Assembly: GCA_028724545.1 (NCBI GenBank)
Contig: JAQYCU010000015.1
Location: 62,001-126,000 of the forward strand
DNA: 64,000 nucleotides
From: a bacterium
GTDB taxonomy: Bacteria; Bacillota; Clostridia; Lachnospirales; Lachnospiraceae
Direction of reading: 5' to 3'
A program made the translations under genes and the position numbers. Of this stretch, positions 17,200 through 23,822 are shown one piece after another. How positions within the stretch are numbered: the stretch's first letter is position 1; every line of letters begins with the position of its first letter. Under the pieces are notes generated by a model. The model was not told the origin of the DNA. It searched no databases and was given only the letters and a program-made list of their open reading frames with translations.

Positions 17200-17346
17200 G
17201 GGCTGTGATAAAAATAGAGTTTCCTAACAGCAGCTGTTAAAGAAGCACTGGTGCTTAGTTGACGTATTTCGTCAACTTACGCACCACTGTGCTTCTTTCC
17301 AAGCGAGAGCGTGCTGCTGTAGGAAACTCTATTTTATCACATGCCC
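17200..17346. repeat. Composite element copy 1, module B (34-bp stem with internal hairpin)
   Basis: About 147 nt. The arms 17200-17234 and 17313-17346 pair almost completely (GGGC..TGTGATAAAA, AGAGTTTCCTA with TAGGAAACTCT, CAGCAGC with GCTGCTG). Inside is GAAGCAC/GTGCTTC with GGTGC/GCACC, then GTTGACG-TATTT-CGTCAAC. An unpaired AAGCGAGAGCGT precedes the closing arm and is complementary to module A. The mntP promoter begins 13 bases downstream. Confidence 0.85.
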
Positions 17347-17358
17347 TTTAATAAAAAA

Positions 17359-17387
17359 TTGACAGAAATCCCCAAATCTGCTATACT
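17359..17387 (+). promoter_or_regulatory. Sigma-A-type promoter of the mntP operon
   Basis: TTGACA at 17359-17364 and TATACT at 17382-17387 with a 17-base spacer. Initiation near 17394 places the manganese riboswitch at the very start of the transcript. Confidence 0.75.
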
Positions 17388-17393
17388 AGTCAC

Positions 17394-17541
17394 GCAATGA
17401 GGGAGTAGTTAGCGCGAAAGCGTGGCTAAGTCAACAAACTCGACCAGTGGTCTGGCTTAATCTTAAATAACAAGACTCGTGCATAGTGTAAAACTGTGCC
17501 TGAGTCTATAGAAGCAGGTGCATGTTGTACCTGCTTCTTTT
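17394..17541 (+). promoter_or_regulatory. yybP-ykoY family manganese riboswitch with terminator
   Basis: The leader begins with GAGGGAGTAG followed by a GCGCGAAAGCGT hairpin, then GTCAACAAACTCG and an AGACTCGTGC...GCCTGAGTCT hairpin. The GGGAGTAG/GTCAACA layout closely matches known mntP leaders. It ends in a 9-bp GC-rich hairpin (GAAGCAGGT 17511-17519 with ACCTGCTTC 17529-17537) and a short T-run, which looks like an intrinsic terminator. Known members bind Mn2+ and turn expression on. Downstream mntP makes the assignment strong, although I could not run a covariance model. Confidence 0.85.
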
Positions 17542-17670
17542 GGTATGAGAAAAGAAAATCAGAAAATAATAATAGAAAACAGTAGGAAATACTGCTATTA
17601 GAACACTCTGAAAAAAGAAGCAGGATACCGGTAAAACAGAAAAAAGGAAAAACAACAGGAGGAAAGAAAA

Positions 17671-18246
17671 ATGGGTATTGTGGAATTGTTTCTGATAGCC
17701 GTCGGGCTGTCAATGGATGCCTTTGCTGTATCAATTTGCAAGGGACTGGGTATGACAAAGTTTCGTGCCGGAAATGCAACGGTAATTGCATTGTTTTTTG
17801 GAGGGTTTCAGGCATTAATGCCACTGATTGGATGGTTTCTCGGTTCTAGGTTTCAAAAATATATTGTTAACTTTGACCATTGGGTAGCATTTGGACTGCT
17901 TGTATTTATTGGTGTCCAGATGATAATAGAAAGCAGAAAAGAAGAAGAGGAAGTAACAGAAAATGGTGATGTATTAAAGATAAAAGAATTGTTTCTTTTA
18001 GCGATTGCGACCAGCATTGATGCTCTGGCTATAGGCATTACTTTTGCTTTGCTGCCGGGCACGAATATTTGGCTTTCCATTCTTTTAATAGGAATTACAA
18101 CATTTGTGATTTCTTTTGGTGGTGTCGGCATAGGATTCTTTTTTGGAAACAAATACGAAAAAAAAGCGCAGGTTGCCGGTGGAATTATTTTAATTGCATT
18201 AGGAATAAAAATTTTATTAGAACATCTGGGAGTTCTGACTTTCTGA
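17671..18246 (+). CDS. mntP: Manganese efflux pump MntP
   Basis: A 191-residue membrane protein with six predicted helices arranged as an inverted duplication. The paired conserved aspartates are in GLSMDAFAVSI and ATSIDALAIGI, characteristic of MntP (DUF204). It exports Mn2+ and protects against manganese excess. Regulation by the upstream manganese-sensing riboswitch is expected to raise expression when Mn2+ is high. The ATG follows AGGAGG. The gene for a Ca/Na-type antiporter starts 41 bases downstream, so both are probably read from the riboswitch-controlled transcript. Confidence 0.94.
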   Translation: MGIVELFLIAVGLSMDAFAVSICKGLGMTKFRAGNATVIALFFGGFQALMPLIGWFLGSRFQKYIVNFDHWVAFGLLVFIGVQMIIESRKEEEEVTENGDVLKIKELFLLAIATSIDALAIGITFALLPGTNIWLSILLIGITTFVISFGGVGIGFFFGNKYEKKAQVAGGIILIALGIKILLEHLGVLTF

Positions 18247-18287
18247 TAATGGAACAAAAAAGATAAAAATAGAAAAGGAGAAATGAT

Positions 18288-19223
18288 ATGGAATATATTT
18301 TATTGGTAGTAGGATTTGTATTATTGATTAAAGGAGCAGATTTCTTTGTAGAGGGAAGTTCCAGTGTTGCGAAAAGGTTACATGTGCCATCAATGATTAT
18401 CGGACTGACAATTGTTGCAATGGGAACAAGTCTGCCGGAAGCCTCTGTCAGCATCAGTGCATCGATAGCAAATGCGAATGAACTGGCAATCAGTAATGCA
18501 GTCGGTTCTAACATATTTAACCTGATGGTCGTATGTGGTTTCTGCGCCCTGTTCTGTCCACTGGCAGTGCAGACATCTGTTTTAAAAAGAGAATTTCCAT
18601 TTTCCATTTTTGTTGCCATATTGCTGATACTGTGTGGAGCGACAGGGATGATGGTTGGTCATCTGGAAGGTGTTATCTTATTAGTGTTCTTCGCAGCATT
18701 TATTTTATGGATGATTCAGTCAGCAAGAAAAGCAAGAGCAGAAGGCAGTGCCATTCCGGAGGAAGACTACGAAATACTTCCGGTATGGAAATGTATTTTG
18801 TATATCGCAGGTGGTATTATTGCCATTGCAGTGGGTGGCGATTTCGTTGTTGATGCAGCATCTGCGATAGCAAAACAGTTTGGTCTGTCAGAAAATTTAA
18901 TCGGTCTGACGATTGTTGCATTTGGAACGAGCCTGCCGGAACTGGTCACATCTATTGTGGCAGCCAAGAAAAACGAAGTGGATATGGCATTGGGAAATGT
19001 CATTGGCTCCAACATTTTTAATATTCTATTTGTATTAGGAATTGCAGCTGCTATTTCGCCAATCACCTTTGTACAGGAAAATATTATTGATATTGTTATA
19101 TTAGTTGCCGTCAGCCTGTTAGTCTGGGTATTTGGCTGGACAAAACAGAAAATAGTACGCTCCGAAGGTATTGCAATGCTTGTTATTTATGCTGCGTATG
19201 TAGTCTATATCTGCCAGAGATAA
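18288..19223 (+). CDS. Calcium/sodium antiporter (CaCA family, YrbG-like)
   Basis: A 311-residue membrane protein with about ten helices in two homologous halves. Each half carries the CaCA alpha-repeat: AMGTSLPEASVSI near residue 45 and AFGTSLPELVTSI near residue 210, with the later N-x-x-GSNIFN motifs (AVGSNIFNLM, VIGSNIFNIL). The family exchanges Ca2+ or related cations for Na+ or H+. Its position 41 bases behind mntP, and therefore behind a manganese riboswitch, suggests it may act on divalent cation load including Mn2+, which is inference. Confidence 0.9.
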   Translation: MEYILLVVGFVLLIKGADFFVEGSSSVAKRLHVPSMIIGLTIVAMGTSLPEASVSISASIANANELAISNAVGSNIFNLMVVCGFCALFCPLAVQTSVLKREFPFSIFVAILLILCGATGMMVGHLEGVILLVFFAAFILWMIQSARKARAEGSAIPEEDYEILPVWKCILYIAGGIIAIAVGGDFVVDAASAIAKQFGLSENLIGLTIVAFGTSLPELVTSIVAAKKNEVDMALGNVIGSNIFNILFVLGIAAAISPITFVQENIIDIVILVAVSLLVWVFGWTKQKIVRSEGIAMLVIYAAYVVYICQR

Positions 19224-19270
19224 ATGGTCAGAATTAGAAGAATCGTTTAAAAAAGAATATTTTGATGGTT

Positions 19271-19297
19271 TTAGCACTCTTTTCAAAAGAGTGCTAA
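19271..19297 (+). promoter_or_regulatory. CIRCE operator (perfect)
   Basis: TTAGCACTC-N9-GAGTGCTAA, an exact inverted repeat of the HrcA-binding CIRCE element, located just upstream of the htpG -35 box. Confidence 0.92.
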
Positions 19298-19305
19298 ATT
19301 TTTGC

Positions 19306-19334
19306 TTGACTTTTTGAAAAAAGAGTATTATTAT
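19306..19334 (+). promoter_or_regulatory. htpG promoter between two CIRCE elements
   Basis: TTGACT at 19306-19311 and TATTAT at 19329-19334 with a 17-base spacer. One CIRCE lies directly upstream and a second one follows the -10, so bound HrcA would cover both sides of the promoter. Confidence 0.7.
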
Positions 19335-19350
19335 AGGTTCTACAAGGTTA

Positions 19351-19377
19351 TTAGCACTCAACTTGAATGACTGCTAA
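19351..19377 (+). promoter_or_regulatory. Second CIRCE operator (one mismatch)
   Basis: TTAGCACTC-N9-GACTGCTAA, identical to the CIRCE consensus except for one base in the right half-site. It lies about 17 bases after the -10 box, in the transcribed leader. Confidence 0.85.
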
Positions 19378-19426
19378 TTGATAAAAAGAACAAAAAATAG
19401 TAAGAAATAAGATAGGAGAGATGAAT

Positions 19427-21523
19427 ATGCAGAGCAGGACAGGTAGTTTATCAATTGAATCTGAAAATATGTTTCCCATTATAAAGAAATGGCTTTATTC
19501 CGACCATGATATTTTTATTCGTGAGTTAGTTTCCAACGGTTGTGATGCGATTACAAAGTTAAAGAAACTGGAAGTAATGGGAGAATATTCATTCCCTGAT
19601 GACTACAAAGCTGAAATCCAGGTAGTAGTAGACCCAGAAGAAAAGACGATTTCCTTTACAGATAATGGTATCGGTATGACCGATGAGGAAGTAAACGAAT
19701 ATATTAACCAGGTTGCTTTTTCCGGAGCGACAGATTTTCTGGAGAAGTATAAAGATAAAACAAACGAAGAGCAGATTATTGGTCACTTTGGACTTGGATT
19801 TTATTCTGCATTTATGGTAGCAGACACAGTAACCATTGATACACTGTCTTGTCAGGAAGGTGCTGAAGCTGTTCACTGGGAGTCTGAAGGTGGCATTAAT
19901 TTTGAAATGTCAGAAGGAACAAAAGACACCGTTGGTACAACGATTACATTATATCTTTCAGAAGACAGTTTAGAGTTTGCAAACGAGTATCGTGTCCGTG
20001 AAGTCTTAAATAAATACTGTTCATTTATGCCGGTAGAGATTTTCCTTTCCAAAGCAAATGCAGAGCAGGAATATGAAACAATTGATGCAGCAGACCTTCG
20101 TGATGATGATGTCGTTGTAGAAAATATTGTGGAAGAAGCAAAGACGGAAGAACGTGAAAATGAAAATGGAGAAAAAGAGGTTGTAGAAGTATCTCCTCGT
20201 AAGGAAAAGGTAAAAATCAATACGCGTCCGGTATCCATCAGTGATACAACACCGCTCTGGATGAAACATCCAAATGATTGTACAGAGGAAGAGTATAAAG
20301 CATTTTACCATAAAGTATTTAATGATTACAAAGAGCCATTGTTCTGGATTCATTTAAATATGGATTATCCGTTTAACTTAAAAGGTATCCTGTACTTCCC
20401 TAAGGTAAATACAGAATATGATAATCTGGAAGGTGTGATTAAACTTTACAATAATCAGGTATTTATTGCTGATAATATCAAAGAAGTTATCCCTGAGTTC
20501 CTGATGTTGTTAAAGGGTGTTATTGACTGTCCGGACCTTCCTTTGAACGTATCCAGAAGTGCTTTGCAGAATGACGGTTTTGTTAAGAAGATTTCTGACT
20601 ATATCACAAAGAAAGTGGCAGACAAATTATCCGGTATGTATAAGACCGACCGTGAAAACTATGAAAAATACTGGGATGATATCAGCCCATTCATTAAATA
20701 TGGCTGCTTAAAAGATGAAAAATTCAAAGAGAAAATGGAAGAATATATCATCTTTAAAAATCTGGATGATAAATATATTACATTGCCGGAATATGTCGAA
20801 GCAAGAAAAGAGGCAGAGGGTGAAAATACAGATGATGTAAATGAGGAGAAAGAAACAGAAACGACAGAGGAAGCATCAGCAGAAGATAAGGAAAATGATG
20901 ATGACGCTGCGAAGGAAGAAGAGCCAACCACGGTATATTATGTTACGGATATGCAGCAGCAGAGCCAGTACATTAATATGTTCAGAGAGCAGAATATCGA
21001 TGCGGTCATTCTGACACATTCGATTGACCAGCCATTCATTTCGCAGTTAGAGCAGGGCGATTTGAAGGTAAAATTCCAGCGTATTGATGCTGATTTGACT
21101 GACAGTATGACAGAAGAGGTTGATGAGGAAACGGTAAAAGAACAGACAGAATCACTGACAGAAATCTTTAAGAAAGCACTGGGCAAAGAAGAGTTAGAAG
21201 TTAAAGTAGAAAAATTCAAAAATGAAAACATTTCTTCTATGATGACATTGCCGGAAGAAACACGCCGTATGCAGGATATGATGAAGATGTACAGCATGGG
21301 TGGCAACGGTATGGATATGTTCGGTGGTGGAGAAGTTCTGGTACTGAACTCTGCAAACAAATTGGTACAGTACATTCTGGATAATAAGGATGGCGAGCAT
21401 ACGGATTTGTTCTGCAAGCAGTTATATGATTTGGCAATGATTGCACATAAACCACTTCCTGCAGACGAGATGACAGAGTTTGTGGCAAGAAGCAATGAAA
21501 TTATGATGCTTTTGGCAAAATAA
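19427..21523 (+). CDS. htpG: Molecular chaperone HtpG (Hsp90)
   Basis: A 698-residue Hsp90-family ATP-dependent chaperone. The GHKL ATPase domain shows ELVSNGCDAITK, DNGIGMT and GHFGLGFYSAF; the middle domain shows LYFPKVNTEYDN and LNVSRSALQND. Around residues 465-500 is a very acidic low-complexity insertion (EETETTEEAS, DKENDDDAAKEEE) that is longer than in typical HtpG. I chose ATG 19427 because AGGAG sits eight bases upstream; ATG 19421 leaves only two bases. Two CIRCE operators around the promoter indicate HrcA control, whereas htpG in Bacillus subtilis is not in the CIRCE regulon. Confidence 0.95.
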   Translation: MQSRTGSLSIESENMFPIIKKWLYSDHDIFIRELVSNGCDAITKLKKLEVMGEYSFPDDYKAEIQVVVDPEEKTISFTDNGIGMTDEEVNEYINQVAFSGATDFLEKYKDKTNEEQIIGHFGLGFYSAFMVADTVTIDTLSCQEGAEAVHWESEGGINFEMSEGTKDTVGTTITLYLSEDSLEFANEYRVREVLNKYCSFMPVEIFLSKANAEQEYETIDAADLRDDDVVVENIVEEAKTEERENENGEKEVVEVSPRKEKVKINTRPVSISDTTPLWMKHPNDCTEEEYKAFYHKVFNDYKEPLFWIHLNMDYPFNLKGILYFPKVNTEYDNLEGVIKLYNNQVFIADNIKEVIPEFLMLLKGVIDCPDLPLNVSRSALQNDGFVKKISDYITKKVADKLSGMYKTDRENYEKYWDDISPFIKYGCLKDEKFKEKMEEYIIFKNLDDKYITLPEYVEARKEAEGENTDDVNEEKETETTEEASAEDKENDDDAAKEEEPTTVYYVTDMQQQSQYINMFREQNIDAVILTHSIDQPFISQLEQGDLKVKFQRIDADLTDSMTEEVDEETVKEQTESLTEIFKKALGKEELEVKVEKFKNENISSMMTLPEETRRMQDMMKMYSMGGNGMDMFGGGEVLVLNSANKLVQYILDNKDGEHTDLFCKQLYDLAMIAHKPLPADEMTEFVARSNEIMMLLAK

Positions 21524-21572
21524 GAGGAATCTTAAAGAAACCTTAACATATCATAAAAGCGACGAAAAAATA

Positions 21573-21601
21573 TTGACTAACGGTCATTTTTGGAATACAC
21601 T
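21573..21601 (+). promoter_or_regulatory. Promoter of the MMPL operon
   Basis: TTGACT at 21573-21578 and TACACT at 21596-21601, spaced by 17 bases. The -35 box is inside the first TGAC-N5-GTCA operator, so a bound repressor would block polymerase. Confidence 0.65.
21574..21586 (+). promoter_or_regulatory. TetR-type operator 1
   Basis: Palindromic TGACTAACGGTCA (TGAC-N5-GTCA) overlapping the -35 box. It matches the second site 42 bases downstream. The likely ligand is the TetR-family protein encoded at the end of this operon. Confidence 0.6.
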
Positions 21602-21615
21602 GAGTGTAACAAAAG

Positions 21616-21628
21616 TGACTGTTGGTCA
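21616..21628 (+). promoter_or_regulatory. TetR-type operator 2
   Basis: TGACTGTTGGTCA, the same TGACT-N3-GGTCA pattern as operator 1, about eight bases after the predicted transcription start. The two sites are 42 bases apart, near four helical turns. Confidence 0.6.
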
Positions 21629-21660
21629 TTTTTATTGTAAAGGAAAGGAAGTAGGATACG

Positions 21661-23781
21661 ATGATTAAAGTCGGAAAATGGATTACGAAGCATAAGAATC
21701 TTATTCTGTTGCTTACGGTTCTTCTGTTAATTCCAGCAACTCTGGGGTATATTTCTACCCGCGTCAATTATGATGTGTTAAGTTATCTGCCTAAGACTCT
21801 GGAAACGGTAGAAGGACAGGACATTATGGTAGATGAGTTTGGAATGGGTGCCTTTTCCATGATTGTAGTGGACGATATGAATATGAAAGAGGCAGCAAAG
21901 ATTGAGAAACAGGTCGAAGGAATTGACCATGTAAAAGATGTACTCTGGTATGATGATATGCTGGATACAAATATTCCAATAGAAATGTTGCCGGAAGATT
22001 TGCAAAAGTCCTTTTTTAATGGGGATGCAACGATGATGATTGCATTTTTTGATTCCACAACATCTGCGGATGACACAATGGATGCCATTGCTGATATTCG
22101 TGCAACGGTTGCAAAAAATGTATATGCCAGTGGAATGTCTGGTGTGGTAACGGATATTAAGGATTTGGCATTACAGGAAATGCCGGTATATGTCATTGTA
22201 GCAGCAGTATTGTGTCTGCTTGTTTTGCTGATTACAATGGATTCTCTCGTTGCACCATTGATTTTCCTGTTAACGATTGGCATTTCTATTTTATTTAACT
22301 TAGGAACCAACATTTTCTTAGGAGAAATTTCATATATTACACAGGCATTGGCAGCAGTTCTGCAGCTGGCTGTCACGATGGATTATTCGATTTTCCTTCT
22401 GGAAAGTTTTGAGGCCAACAAGAAACGTTTTCCGGGAGATAAAAAACGTGCTATGGCACATGCGATTTCCAACACGTTTAAATCGGTATCCAGCAGTTCT
22501 CTGACGACGGTAGCCGGATTTATTGCACTTTGCTTTATGACTTATAAACTGGGTATGGACATCGGTATTGTTATGACGAAAGGTGTTGTGGTTGGTGTTA
22601 TTGTCTGCGTTACTGTATTGCCATCCCTGATTCTGACCTTTGACGGTGCTATTGAAAAAACATCGCACAAAGCACTGATTCCATCATTAAATGGTGTTTC
22701 TGATTTTATTGTAAAACATCATTGGATTGCTTTGATTTTGTTCGCGCTGTTGTTATTCCCGGCAATTTACGGAAACAATAATTATGAAATTTATTACAAC
22801 TTAGACAGTTCCCTTCCGGATGACATTCCAAGTGCGAAGGCAAATCAGAAATTAAAAGACAATTTTGATATGAGCACCGTGCATATGGTACTTCTGGAGA
22901 ATGGGCTGAGTGCAAAAGAAAAGAATACAATGCTAAAAGAAGTAGAAGATGTTGACGGAGTAAAATGGGTACTCGGACTGGATTCTATTTTTGGACCGAA
23001 TCTTCCGGACACACTGCTTCCAAGTGATGTTAAAAATATGTTAAAGAGTGACAATTATGAACTGGAATTTGTCTGCTCCGATTATGCTTCGGCAACCGAT
23101 GAATCGAACGAGCAGATTCATAAGATAGATACGATTGTAAAGAAATATCAAAAAGAAGGAATGGTTATTGGCGAAGCTCCATTAATGAAAGATTTGGCCG
23201 ATGTTACAAATGTTGATTTGGAAAATGTCAATACGATTTCAATACTTGCCATCTTTCTGATTATTATGCTGACATTCAAATCAATTTCTATACCGGTAAT
23301 TCTGGTATCCGTAATAGAGTTTGCAATTGCCTGCAATATGGCAGTGCCGTATTATACCCATACATCGCTTGCGTTTGTTGCAAGTATTGTGATAGGAACG
23401 ATTCAGTTAGGTGCGACAGTGGATTATGCTATTCTGATGACCAACCGTTATCAGAAAGAACGTGTCATACAGAAACGCAGCAAGAAAGATGCCATTATGA
23501 TAGCACATAAGGCTTCCATTAAATCCATTTTAACAAGTGGCTGCTGTTTCTTTGCTGCAACATTTGGCGTTTCTGTTTATTCCAGAATCGATATGATTGG
23601 TTCTATCTGTACATTGCTGGCAAGAGGTTCTGTTATCAGTATGATAGTTGTTATCTGTATACTTCCTGCCATGCTCTGGATATTTGATGGCCTGATTATC
23701 CGTACAACCTGGGATATGCGAAAAGCAAAGGTACACCAGAGAGACAAGGAAAATGGAAATGTAGCAATAGAAGAAAAATAG
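21661..23781 (+). CDS. MMPL/RND-family transporter
   Basis: A 706-residue RND-superfamily membrane protein in two homologous halves, each with one N-terminal helix, a large external domain and a bundle of five helices. Typical MMPL motifs are AVTMDYSIFLLESF in the first half and GATVDYAILMTNRYQKE in the second, the aspartates being in the proton-relay position. MMPL proteins export lipids, surfactants or drugs. The gene opens a three-gene operon with a secreted coiled-coil partner and a TetR repressor, a common arrangement in Clostridia. The substrate is unknown. Confidence 0.9.
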   Translation: MIKVGKWITKHKNLILLLTVLLLIPATLGYISTRVNYDVLSYLPKTLETVEGQDIMVDEFGMGAFSMIVVDDMNMKEAAKIEKQVEGIDHVKDVLWYDDMLDTNIPIEMLPEDLQKSFFNGDATMMIAFFDSTTSADDTMDAIADIRATVAKNVYASGMSGVVTDIKDLALQEMPVYVIVAAVLCLLVLLITMDSLVAPLIFLLTIGISILFNLGTNIFLGEISYITQALAAVLQLAVTMDYSIFLLESFEANKKRFPGDKKRAMAHAISNTFKSVSSSSLTTVAGFIALCFMTYKLGMDIGIVMTKGVVVGVIVCVTVLPSLILTFDGAIEKTSHKALIPSLNGVSDFIVKHHWIALILFALLLFPAIYGNNNYEIYYNLDSSLPDDIPSAKANQKLKDNFDMSTVHMVLLENGLSAKEKNTMLKEVEDVDGVKWVLGLDSIFGPNLPDTLLPSDVKNMLKSDNYELEFVCSDYASATDESNEQIHKIDTIVKKYQKEGMVIGEAPLMKDLADVTNVDLENVNTISILAIFLIIMLTFKSISIPVILVSVIEFAIACNMAVPYYTHTSLAFVASIVIGTIQLGATVDYAILMTNRYQKERVIQKRSKKDAIMIAHKASIKSILTSGCCFFAATFGVSVYSRIDMIGSICTLLARGSVISMIVVICILPAMLWIFDGLIIRTTWDMRKAKVHQRDKENGNVAIEEK

Positions 23782-23822
23782 CAGGAAAGAAAATCAGTTT
23801 GCGATAAGAAAGGATTGATATT

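Noticed and set aside
17010-17346. Retron or group II intron explanation for the composite element
   Set aside because: No reverse transcriptase gene lies nearby and the modules do not show the catalytic domain V or msr/msd layout I know.
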